Part shown: positions 6,113 to 11,842 of the stretch, piece after piece | Numbering within the stretch: position 1 is the first letter of the stretch | How the letters are laid out: each line of letters begins with the position of its first letter | DNA from: DATCLS01 sp035265325 | GTDB lineage: Bacteria; Actinomycetota; Acidimicrobiia; Acidimicrobiales; VFJN01 | Assembly: GCA_035265325.1 (NCBI GenBank) | Contig: DATFOS010000166.1 | Coordinates: forward strand, 1 to 11,842 | Direction of reading: 5' to 3' | DNA: 11,842 nt | Position numbers and translations under genes: made by a program | Notes under the pieces: generated by a model | What the model was told of the DNA's origin: nothing | The model's input: the letters and a program-made list of their open reading frames with translations, nothing else | Database searches by the model: none

Positions 6113-7015
6113 GTGAAGGTACGCATCGGGATCGGGCTGGGCACCCAGACGCTGGCGGGCGAGCCCGAGCGCTTCCTGCCGTTCGTCGACGCCCTCGAGG
6201 CCCACGGCTTCGATTCGCTGTGGCTGTCCGAGCGGCTCACCGGCCCGGCTCCCGACCCGCTCGTGGCGCTGGCCGTGGCGGCCGGACGCACCCGCAAGCT
6301 GAAGCTCGGGACCAGCGTGCTGGTCCTCCCCGGCCGCAACCCGGTCGTGCTGGCCAAGGAGCTGGCCAGCCTCGACCAGCTGTCCGGCGGGCGCCTGCTG
6401 CCGGCCGTCGGCATCGGCGCCCCGGTCCCGGCCGAGCACCGGGCGTTCGGCGTCGACCGGCGGGAACGGGCCGGGCTGTTCGACGAGGCCATCGGGCTGA
6501 TCCGGCGGCTCTGGAGCGAGGACGACGTCCACCACGACGGCCCCTACTTCCACGTCGACGGGGTGACGCTGCGGCCCCGTCCCCGACAGGACCCGATCGA
6601 CGTGTGGCTCGGCGGCGGCTCCCCGTCCGAGTTGCGGCGGACCGGCCGATCCGGCGACGGCTGGCTGCCGTCGTTCACCACCCCGGCGCTGGCCGCCGAG
6701 GGCTGGAAGGTGGTCACGGCCACCGCGGCCGAGCATGGCCGGACGATCGACCCCGAGCACTTCGGCGTGCTGGTCCCGTACGCCCGGTCCACCGTGCCCG
6801 AGCGCCTGGCCGCGTTGCTGGCCCGGCGCGGGCGAGACCCCGTCGCGACGCCGGAGGAGGTCGTCCCCGTCGGCCTGCCCGCGCTGGCCCGCCTGCTGGA
6901 GGGCTTCGTAGCCGTCGGCGCCTCCAAGTTCGTGGTCCTGCCGGTCGACGAGCCGGAGGACTGGGACGCCGAGTTGGCCGAGCTGGCCGCCGTCCTCAAG
7001 CCGCTGGAGACCTGA
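6113..7015 (+). CDS. LLM-class (luciferase-like) flavin/F420-dependent oxidoreductase
   Basis: TIM-barrel oxidoreductase of the bacterial luciferase superfamily; in actinobacteria most such proteins use F420H2, some FMN. The GTG at 6113 opens directly into the first barrel strand (VKVRIGIGLGTQT), giving 300 aa, the usual length. Motifs: AHGFDSLWLSERL, LKLGTSVLVLPGRNPVVLAKELASLD, LSGGRLLPAVGIG (residues 90-102, the family's best-conserved segment), GPYFHVDGVTLRPRP, DPIDVWLGGGSP, and GDGWLPSFTTP. The substrate cannot be read from sequence. It stands alone, with its own probable promoter, a terminator upstream and a new promoter after its stop, so its neighbours say little about its job. Family assignment is strong; cofactor choice is inference. 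Confidence 0.92.
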   Translation: MKVRIGIGLGTQTLAGEPERFLPFVDALEAHGFDSLWLSERLTGPAPDPLVALAVAAGRTRKLKLGTSVLVLPGRNPVVLAKELASLDQLSGGRLLPAVGIGAPVPAEHRAFGVDRRERAGLFDEAIGLIRRLWSEDDVHHDGPYFHVDGVTLRPRPRQDPIDVWLGGGSPSELRRTGRSGDGWLPSFTTPALAAEGWKVVTATAAEHGRTIDPEHFGVLVPYARSTVPERLAALLARRGRDPVATPEEVVPVGLPALARLLEGFVAVGASKFVVLPVDEPEDWDAELAELAAVLKPLET

Positions 7016-7052
7016 GCCCGGTCCGCCCCCCTACGTGGTCGCGTCACCTCGC

Positions 7053-7071
7053 TAGACTGACCCGTCGGTCA
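7053..7071 (+). promoter_or_regulatory. -10 box overlapping a TetR-like operator dyad
   Basis: TAGACT (7053-7058) fits the TANNNT -10 consensus; its last base is the first base of the perfect dyad TGACC-CGTC-GGTCA (7058-7071). TGACC/GGTCA half-sites are typical of operators bound by actinobacterial TetR-family repressors, and this placement over the likely start point would block transcription. No tetR gene is in the window. The controlled gene would be the unknown protein at 7152. Confidence 0.5.
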
Positions 7072-7097
7072 AGAAAACGGTTGCCCCGCGGAAGAAC

Positions 7098-7120
7098 TTC
7101 TTGCATCATGTCTGCAAGAA
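7098..7120. promoter_or_regulatory. Perfect 8-bp inverted repeat in the leader of the 7152 gene
   Basis: TTCTTGCA (7098-7105) and TGCAAGAA (7113-7120) are perfect arms around a 7-nt spacer. The sequence is notably AT-richer than its surroundings, so chance is less likely than for the GC palindromes nearby. As RNA it would form a stem-loop whose loop holds the ATG of a 15-codon ORF; as DNA it could be a second regulator site. Confidence 0.55.
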
Positions 7121-7155
7121 CTGTGGGCGGACGAGGGGTGTGGGGATCGACGTGA
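7108..7155 (+). CDS. Possible 15-codon upstream ORF (leader peptide)
   Basis: ATG at 7108, in the loop of the dyad just described, opens a frame encoding MSARTVGGRGVWGST, whose TGA (7153-7155) overlaps the GTG start of the next gene in a GTGA 4-nt overlap. That arrangement is typical of translational coupling. A weak GGAAG lies about 13 nt upstream, too far for a good ribosome site. No run of regulatory codons is evident. Confidence 0.4.
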   Translation: MSARTVGGRGVWGST

Positions 7156-8261
7156 CGACGACCGACCAGGTCACCTTCACCGAAGGCGAGCTGCTCGCCA
7201 CCGACGACTACGTCGAGCCGCTGGTGGTGGGCGGGGTCGAGTGCCACGGGGGCTTCACCGACGAGGGCACCTACGTGTCGCCCCGCACCCGCAACCGCAT
7301 GCCGGCGATCGCCGCCTGGCAGGCCAAGCACCGGCGTGACTTCGGCACCGAACTGCTGGAGGCCCCCCTCGACACCTGGCCCGAGCACTACCCGAGCGTC
7401 GACCAGGCGCGGTTCCTCGTGGCGTCCGGGGTGCCCGAGCCGATCATCAGCACGCTGACCCGCATCGGCACCGTCGAGGGCTTCGGGGGGATGATCCGCC
7501 ACGCCCCGGTCCCCGACGTGCAGGGCCTGGTCGACGAGGACATCGCCGGCACCGCGCTCGCTCACCTCGACCAGGGGCTGTTCGAGGCCCACGCCCGCGA
7601 CGAGGCCGGCTTCGAGGGCCAGGCCGGCCACAAGCACATGTGGTTCGCCGCCCGCGACGTGGCGTTCGAGGACCCCGTCACCGAGGACGAGACCCAGCTC
7701 ATGCTCGAGCGGATGGGCATCGTCCCGCCGGGCGCCGGTGGCAAGGTCGACCCCGCCGCCATCCGGGCGGCGGCGGCCGCGGTCCGGTTGTGGCCAGACG
7801 ACGTGTCCCTCGACCTGGAGATGCTGGTCACCCGCATGACCCGGCTGGTCATGATCGAGGTGTCGGCGTTCCACACGTTCGCCTGGGCGGAGGAGCTGCT
7901 GGCCGACACCGACCTGCTGGCCGGCGACGGCGAGGCGGCCCGGCTGGTCTCGTACATCCGGGCCGACGAGACGCCCCACGTCGGATACCTACGGACGGCG
8001 CTGTCCGAGCTGCGCGACCGCACGATCGTGGGGTCGAGCGGCCGGAAGTACGCCGGGTCCGACCTGGTCGGGCAGGTGTGGGACGCGGCGCTGATCGCCT
8101 CCACCACCACGAACCGCGCGCTGATGCTCGAGACGACGTGGCGCGAGGTCCGCCACCCGGTGGGCGAGCGGCCGGGTGCCGCCGACCTGCTGGCGCGCTT
8201 CGACGAACTGGGCACGGTCCACCGGTCCGCCGACGGCGCCTGGGTCGAGGCCGCCGCCTGA
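7152..8261 (+). CDS. Unknown helical protein with diiron-like Glu/His motifs
   Basis: I do not recognise a named family. The GTG at 7152 gives 369 aa; GTG 7140 and TTG 7101 are in-frame alternatives, but the GTGA overlap with the upstream ORF and a GGGG at 7143-7146 favour 7152. There is no signal peptide or membrane segment. The second half looks largely helical and holds possible metal ligands: HLDQGLFEAHARDE (His138, Glu145, His147), GHKHMW (His160, His162), MIEVSAFHTFAWAEE (Glu236, His241) and RADETPHVGYL (Glu273-x-x-His276). Repeated E/H helices of this kind suggest a ferritin-like or haem-oxygenase-like diiron fold, which is inference only. It has its own structured, probably TetR-controlled promoter region, which would fit an inducible oxidative or lipid function. 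A strong terminator follows. Confidence 0.85.
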   Translation: MTTTDQVTFTEGELLATDDYVEPLVVGGVECHGGFTDEGTYVSPRTRNRMPAIAAWQAKHRRDFGTELLEAPLDTWPEHYPSVDQARFLVASGVPEPIISTLTRIGTVEGFGGMIRHAPVPDVQGLVDEDIAGTALAHLDQGLFEAHARDEAGFEGQAGHKHMWFAARDVAFEDPVTEDETQLMLERMGIVPPGAGGKVDPAAIRAAAAAVRLWPDDVSLDLEMLVTRMTRLVMIEVSAFHTFAWAEELLADTDLLAGDGEAARLVSYIRADETPHVGYLRTALSELRDRTIVGSSGRKYAGSDLVGQVWDAALIASTTTNRALMLETTWREVRHPVGERPGAADLLARFDELGTVHRSADGAWVEAAA

Positions 8262-8279
8262 GTCCGCCGCCTCGGCCCT

Positions 8280-8311
8280 GTGCCCGGCCGCACTCCCCGA
8301 CGGCCGGGCAC
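8280..8311. terminator. Strong bidirectional hairpin terminator
   Basis: GTGCCCGGCCG (8280-8290) and CGGCCGGGCAC (8301-8311) make a perfect 11-bp stem with a 10-nt loop, placed between the convergent stops at 8261 and 8357. No T-tract follows on either strand, but position and stem quality fit termination of both genes. Confidence 0.8.
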
Positions 8312-8356
8312 GACGGGGCCGTGGCCGGGCGGGAGCCGCCCGCGCCGCCGCGCGGC

Positions 8357-9085
8357 TCAGGCCATGAACGTGAGGCCGGAGCGGGCCAGCTCGACCGTCC
8401 CGCCGTAGGCCTCGGCGGCGGCGAGGCGCTGGCCCTCGTCCTCCAGCAGCGGGGACACGTGGGTGATGACCAGGCGTCCGGCGCCCAGCCGGCGGGCGAG
8501 GCCCGCGGCCTGCCGGGCGGACAGGTGGACGCCGCCCTCCTCGTCCGGCCGGAACGTCGCCTCGCACACGAACAGGTCGACACCGTCGCCGAAGCCGGAG
8601 GGGTCCCACCCGGGGCCGGTGTCCGCCGAGTAAATGACCGAGCGGCCGCCCGACTCGGCCCGCACCGCCAGCGTCTCGACCGGGTGGTCGGTGCGCGAGA
8701 AGCCGAGGGCGATGTCGCCCACCGTCAGCGCGTCGCCGGCGGCGATCGGCGAGAGGACGAACGTGGGCTCGACCTCGCCGATCAGTTCACGGGCGGCGGC
8801 GAGCACCCCGGCGGGCCCGTGGACGGTCAGGCCCTCGATGTCGAGCACGTAGCGCAGGGCGTTGCGGAGGATAGGCAGGTCGAGCCAGTGGTCCGGGTGC
8901 TCGTGGGACAGCACCACGGCGTCGACGTCACCCAGCTCGACGTGACGCTGGAGGTTGGCGAGGGTGCCGGCCCCCAGGTCCACGACGACGGTCGTGGTGT
9001 CGGACCGCAGCAGGTAGCCGCTGCACGCCTCGTCCGGGCCGGCGTAGGTGCCCGAGCAGCCGAGCACGGTGACGGACAGGCTCAC
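8357..9085 (-). CDS. Metallo-beta-lactamase-fold hydrolase, Rv1339-like cyclic-nucleotide phosphodiesterase
   Basis: The start is GTG at 9085, overlapping the murI stop by four bases (GTGA); the frame is open upstream but only antisense-like there. The 242-aa product starts with the strand VSLSVTVLGCSG and has a full dinuclear metal site: SHEHPDHWLD (His61, His63, Asp65, His66), His134 in RTDHPVE, Asp155 in YSADTGPG, and His209 in ITHVSP. This is the RNase Z-like branch of the fold. In M. tuberculosis the protein next to MurI is Rv1339, reported as an atypical class II cAMP phosphodiesterase; the same neighbours (murI, rph, rdgB) occur here, so that activity is the best guess. It could also be a tRNase Z-type nuclease, but the characteristic exosite arm is not seen. 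Confidence 0.88.
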   Translation of the reverse strand: MSLSVTVLGCSGTYAGPDEACSGYLLRSDTTTVVVDLGAGTLANLQRHVELGDVDAVVLSHEHPDHWLDLPILRNALRYVLDIEGLTVHGPAGVLAAARELIGEVEPTFVLSPIAAGDALTVGDIALGFSRTDHPVETLAVRAESGGRSVIYSADTGPGWDPSGFGDGVDLFVCEATFRPDEEGGVHLSARQAAGLARRLGAGRLVITHVSPLLEDEGQRLAAAEAYGGTVELARSGLTFMA

Positions 9086-9903
9086 GCCGGCCACTGCACC
9101 GGCTCGGCGGCGGCCAGCTCGGGCCCGAGCAGCTTCCCGCCCAGCTCGCTGAACCAATGCACGTCGCCGGAGGACAGCCACCGGTGCCAGGCCGGCGGCC
9201 CGTCGCCCCGCACCCGCGCCAGCCCGGTGTCGAGCAGCAGCCGGCGCACCTCGAACCCGGTCTCGTCAGCGGACGACACGAGGACCACCTCGCGCCCCAT
9301 CACGTCGGCGATCGTGCGGGCCAGGAAGGGGTAGTGCGTGCACCCCAGCAGGAGCGTGTCGACCTTCGCCTCCCGCACCGGGGCCAGCAGCCGCTCCGCC
9401 AGCACGTGGACCTGGTCACTGGCGAACTCACCCTTCTCCACGAACTCGACGAACCCCGGGCAGGCGGCACATGTCAGCTCGACCTCGCCCTCCATCCCGA
9501 GCCCGGCGACGACCCGCTGATACGAGCCCGAGGCCACCGTGCCGACCGTGCCGATGACGCCGATCCGCCCGGACCGCGTGGCGGCGACGAGTGAGCGGGT
9601 GCCCGGCTCGATCACCCCGACCACGGGGACCCCGAACGTCTCTTCCAGCTCGCCCAGCGGGGCGGCGGACGCCGCCGTGTTGCAGGCCACGACCACGAGC
9701 TTGACCCCGTGCTCGCGCACCAGCAGCTCGGTGATCTGGTGGGCGAAGCGGCGGACCTCGTCGAGCGGCCGCGGCCCGTACGGGTAGCGGCCGGTATCGC
9801 CGACGTAGACGAGGTGCTCGTCGGGCATCAGGTCGATGACGGCGCGCGCCACGGTCAGCCCCCCGAACCCCGAGTCGAACATGCCGATCGGCCGCTCGTC
9901 CAT
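9082..9903 (-). CDS. murI: Glutamate racemase
   Basis: Cytosolic, cofactor-independent racemase converting L- to D-glutamate for peptidoglycan. ATG at 9903 gives 273 aa, normal length. Motifs: IGMFDSGFGGLTV with Asp10, VYVGDTGRYPYGPR, VVVACNTAAS with catalytic Cys74, VGVIEPGTR, IGVIGTVGTV, and LLLGCTHYPFL with the second catalytic Cys188 followed by His190. All catalytic residues are present. The start codon lies eight bases after a TAGCCT box, indicating a nearly leaderless message. The stop overlaps the start of the metallo-hydrolase gene, so the two form an operon. Divergent from rph. Confidence 0.97.
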   Translation of the reverse strand: MDERPIGMFDSGFGGLTVARAVIDLMPDEHLVYVGDTGRYPYGPRPLDEVRRFAHQITELLVREHGVKLVVVACNTAASAAPLGELEETFGVPVVGVIEPGTRSLVAATRSGRIGVIGTVGTVASGSYQRVVAGLGMEGEVELTCAACPGFVEFVEKGEFASDQVHVLAERLLAPVREAKVDTLLLGCTHYPFLARTIADVMGREVVLVSSADETGFEVRRLLLDTGLARVRGDGPPAWHRWLSSGDVHWFSELGGKLLGPELAAAEPVQWPA

Positions 9904-9911
9904 GCGCCGCC

Positions 9912-9917
9912 AGGCTA
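9912..9917 (-). promoter_or_regulatory. -10 box for murI operon
   Basis: TAGCCT on the minus strand fits TANNNT and lies eight bases before the murI ATG, so transcription should start at or within a base or two of the start codon. No Shine-Dalgarno is present. Confidence 0.45.
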
Positions 9918-9983
9918 GGGCGCCGGGGGTGATCGGCCGGGCCGCCCGCCGGGGGCCCGTCCGTCGATGTCACACCGTCCGAG

Positions 9984-9989
9984 TACGGT
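9984..9989 (+). promoter_or_regulatory. -10 box for rph-rdgB operon
   Basis: TACGGT fits TANNNT, ten bases before the rph ATG at 10000; the start point would leave a leader of about three bases. With the murI box it makes the 96-nt gap a divergent promoter region. No -35 box stands out for either side. Confidence 0.45.
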
Positions 9990-9999
9990 GCCTGGGCGT

Positions 10000-10749
10000 A
10001 TGAGAGCCGACGGACGTGCCCCGGACCAGCTCAGGCCCATCGCCTTCGAGCGTGACTTCACCCGCATGGCCGCCGGCTCGTGCCTGGTGTCCTTCGGGGA
10101 GACGCGGGTGCTGTGCACCGCCTCCCTCGACGAGGACGTCCCCCGGTGGATGCGCCACCGCGGCACCGGCTGGGTGACGGCCGAGTACTCGATGCTGCCG
10201 GGCTCCTCGCCGGAACGCATCCGCCGCGAGGTGAAGGACGGCAAGCCGTCGGGCCGCACGCAGGAGATCCAGCGCTTGATCGGCCGGGCGCTGCGCACGG
10301 TCTGCGACATGAAGCTGCTGGGCGAGCGGCAGGTGCTGGTCGACTGCGACGTCCTCCAGGCCGACGGCGGCACGCGCACGGCCTCGATCTGCGGCGCCTA
10401 CGTGGCCCTGCACGACGCCCTCACCCGGCTCGTGGACCAGGGCGTCCTGGCCCGCCATCCGCTTACTGCCCGCTGCGCCGCCGTGTCGGTCGGCGTGGTG
10501 AACGGCACGCCGGTCCTCGACCTACCCTACGTGGAGGACAGCCGGGCCCAGGTCGACATGAACGTGGTGATGACCTCCGGCGGTGCCTTCGTCGAGGTGC
10601 AGGGCACGGCCGAGGGCCAGGCGTTCACCCGGCCCGAGCTCGACGCCATGTTGGGCCTCGCCGAGAAGGGCATCGCCGAGCTGCTCGACATGCAGGCCAC
10701 GCTCCTCGCCACGCCGCCGGCACCGCGGACGGTCACGGGCCGCCAGTGA
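10000..10749 (+). CDS. rph: Ribonuclease PH
   Basis: Phosphate-dependent 3'-5' exoribonuclease trimming tRNA precursors; forms a hexameric ring. ATG at 10000 gives 249 aa starting MRADGRAPDQLRPI, matching family N-termini; an ATG at 9967 is in frame but upstream of the promoter box. Motifs: SFGETRVLCTASL, GWVTAEYSMLPGS, SGRTQEIQRLIGRALR (residues 84-99, phosphate-binding arginine region), DCDVLQADGGTRTASI, DLPYVEDSRAQVDMN with catalytic Asp180 and Asp186, and VEVQGTAEGQ. All expected residues are present, so the enzyme should be active. The stop overlaps the rdgB start by four bases. Confidence 0.97.
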   Translation: MRADGRAPDQLRPIAFERDFTRMAAGSCLVSFGETRVLCTASLDEDVPRWMRHRGTGWVTAEYSMLPGSSPERIRREVKDGKPSGRTQEIQRLIGRALRTVCDMKLLGERQVLVDCDVLQADGGTRTASICGAYVALHDALTRLVDQGVLARHPLTARCAAVSVGVVNGTPVLDLPYVEDSRAQVDMNVVMTSGGAFVEVQGTAEGQAFTRPELDAMLGLAEKGIAELLDMQATLLATPPAPRTVTGRQ

Positions 10750-11312
10750 CCCGCCCGCGCAAGCTGCTGTTCGCCACCGGCAACGAGCACAAGGTCGAGG
10801 AGGTCCGGGCGATCCTCGGGCCAGACTGGGTGGTCGAGGCCCGGCCGACCGACGCCGAGGAGACGGCCGAGACGTTCGAGGGCAACGCCCTCATCAAGGC
10901 CCGGGCGCTGTGCGCCGAGACCGGCGAGGCCTCCGTGGCCGACGACTCCGGCATCGAGGTGGACGGCCTGGGCAAGGAGCCCGGCGTGCGCTCGGCGCGC
11001 TGGACCGACGAGGCCGACTGGGTGCCGAAGGTCCTGCGCAGCCTGGCCGCCGTGCCCGACGCGCCCCGCACGTGCCGGTACGTCGCCGCCGTCGCCCTGG
11101 TCCGCCCGGACGGGACCGAGGTCGTCGTCCAGGGGACCGTCGAGGGCGTGGTCGCGCCCGCCCCTCGTGGGGACGCCGGGTTCGGGTACGACCCGATCGT
11201 GATCCCCGACGACGGCGACGGGCGGACGTTCGGCGAGATGACCGAGGACGAGAAGCACGCCATCAGCCACCGCGCCCGGGCGTTCCGGGCGATCGTCCCG
11301 CACCTGGCCTAG
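10746..11312 (+). CDS. rdgB: RdgB/HAM1-family XTP/dITP pyrophosphatase
   Basis: Hydrolyses non-canonical purine triphosphates (XTP, ITP, dITP) to monophosphates, keeping them out of DNA and RNA. The GTG at 10746 overlaps the rph TGA (GTGA); 188 aa, slightly short of the usual ~200. Motifs: LLFATGNEHKVEEV with Asn13 and Lys16, FEGNALIKARAL, VADDSGIEVDGLGKEPGV with metal-binding Asp66/Asp67, GFGYDPIVIPDDG, and AISHRARAF with Ser174-His175-Arg176. Coupled to rph, a common order in many bacteria. No terminator hairpin is apparent after the stop; the methyltransferase remnant converges 18 nt away. Confidence 0.96.
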   Translation: MTRPRKLLFATGNEHKVEEVRAILGPDWVVEARPTDAEETAETFEGNALIKARALCAETGEASVADDSGIEVDGLGKEPGVRSARWTDEADWVPKVLRSLAAVPDAPRTCRYVAAVALVRPDGTEVVVQGTVEGVVAPAPRGDAGFGYDPIVIPDDGDGRTFGEMTEDEKHAISHRARAFRAIVPHLA

Positions 11313-11330
11313 AGGCCGTCTTCGACCCGG

Positions 11331-11719
11331 CTACAGGGTCAGGCGGTAGAAGCGGAAGAACCCGTCCTCGATGGGCGGGCACTTCGGCCCCGCCGAAGCC
11401 GGCCCGGCGGGCGTAGCGGGCCAGGATCGCTGTCGTCGTCCGTCAGCTCGTCGGCGTGGGCCGGCGGGAGGGTGTAGCGGCGCTCGGTAGCGGCGGCGTC
11501 GGCCCGGCCAACGGTGACGTACCCGGCCACGGCCTGGTGCTCGAGCCACTCGCTGGCGTAGCGCTCGTGGCTGCCGGTGGCCTCGGCCAGCTCGGTCGAG
11601 GCCATCGCGCCGCCGGCCGCCAGCGCCCGGTACCAACGCAGGCGGCCGCCGAGGTACATGGCCTGCACCTCCTGCGTGGCCAGCACGGCCCTGAACACCC
11701 TCTCGGCGAACTCGTCCAC
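11331..11719 (-). pseudogene. SAM-dependent methyltransferase remnant (internal deletion and frameshifts)
   Basis: From a GTG at 11719 the minus strand encodes ~97 residues (DEFAERVFRAVLATQEVQAM ... YTLPPAHADELTDDDS) that look like the N-terminal winged-helix/dimerisation part of a class I methyltransferase of the Rv2258c-like type. At about 11428 the frame changes and the next recognisable text is ILARYARRAGFGGAEV (11427-11380), then after another shift PIEDGFFRFYRLTL and a TAG at 11333-11331. Those last two pieces match the typical methyltransferase C-terminus. The whole SAM-binding core, normally about 200 residues with a GxGxG motif, is missing. So the gene is broken by an internal deletion plus at least two frame changes; an assembly error is the alternative. 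As written the first frame reads through to a 126-residue product with a meaningless tail. Confidence 0.7.
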
Positions 11720-11793
11720 GCTTGCGGCGGGCCGCGGCAGGCCGTCGTCCGCTGCTCCGTCGGCCGAACGGGCTCCAGGGCGACTCCCGGCCT

Positions 11794-11842
11794 TCAGATG
11801 CGACGCCGCTCCTCCTCGGGCGGCATCCTCGTGACGTGCGTG
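11794..11842 (-). CDS. Possible C-terminal end of a gene extending beyond the window
   Basis: In one minus-strand frame the edge sequence reads THVTRMPPEEERRRI then TGA (11796-11794). The charged ending looks like a plausible protein C-terminus and the orientation matches the methyltransferase remnant downstream, but 15 codons are far too few to judge. Confidence 0.22.
   Translation of the reverse strand, partial: THVTRMPPEEERRRI

Overview
This is a very GC-rich chromosomal segment with GTG/ATG starts, G/C at almost every third codon position, TANNNT-type -10 boxes directly in front of start codons, and an F420/FMN luciferase-like oxidoreductase. The gene order resembles the Mycobacterium tuberculosis mec-cysM / murI-Rv1339-rph-rdgB region. 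Together these point to an actinobacterium; Acidimicrobiia-like is my best guess, by inference only. Most of the window is housekeeping. I see no prophage, insertion sequence, CRISPR array or defence island.

Layout. 1-699: 3' part of an ECF sigma factor gene with a helical-repeat C-terminus (plus). 924-1304: tmRNA (ssrA, minus), with its tag reading frame and a 20-nt triplication in its 3' half. 1543-3814: biotin genes bioF and bioD (plus). BioF carries an unusual ~150-residue Ala/Gly/Pro-rich tail running up to bioD in a different frame. 3844-4335: smpB (minus), the protein partner of tmRNA. 4373-5822: mec and cysM (plus), cysteine biosynthesis on a sulfur-carrier protein, but with no carrier gene (cysO) between them. 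5849-5992: a 47-aa, extremely basic small protein with a strong ribosome binding site, followed by a hairpin terminator. 6113-7015: LLM-class oxidoreductase. 7053-7155: a compact regulatory leader (a -10 box overlapping a TetR-like dyad, a second perfect dyad, and a 15-codon upstream ORF) in front of a 369-aa protein of unknown function with diiron-like E/H motifs (7152-8261). 8280-8311: an 11-bp hairpin terminator between convergent genes. 8357-9903: murI and a metallo-beta-lactamase-fold phosphodiesterase homologue (minus, 4-nt overlap). 10000-11312: rph and rdgB (plus, 4-nt overlap), divergent from murI. 11331-11719: a decayed methyltransferase gene with an internal deletion and frameshifts (minus). 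11794-11842: perhaps the last codons of another minus-strand gene.

How the genes relate. ssrA and smpB together form the trans-translation ribosome rescue system. bioF and bioD supply two of the four late steps of biotin synthesis. mec and cysM belong to the carrier-protein cysteine pathway. murI makes D-glutamate for peptidoglycan. rph and rdgB handle tRNA 3' maturation and nucleotide-pool cleaning. The most unusual items are the frame switch at the bioF/bioD junction (possible fusion gene), the heavily structured leader of the unknown protein at 7152-8261, the tandem repeats inside tmRNA, and the methyltransferase remnant. I do not see a clear new multi-gene system.
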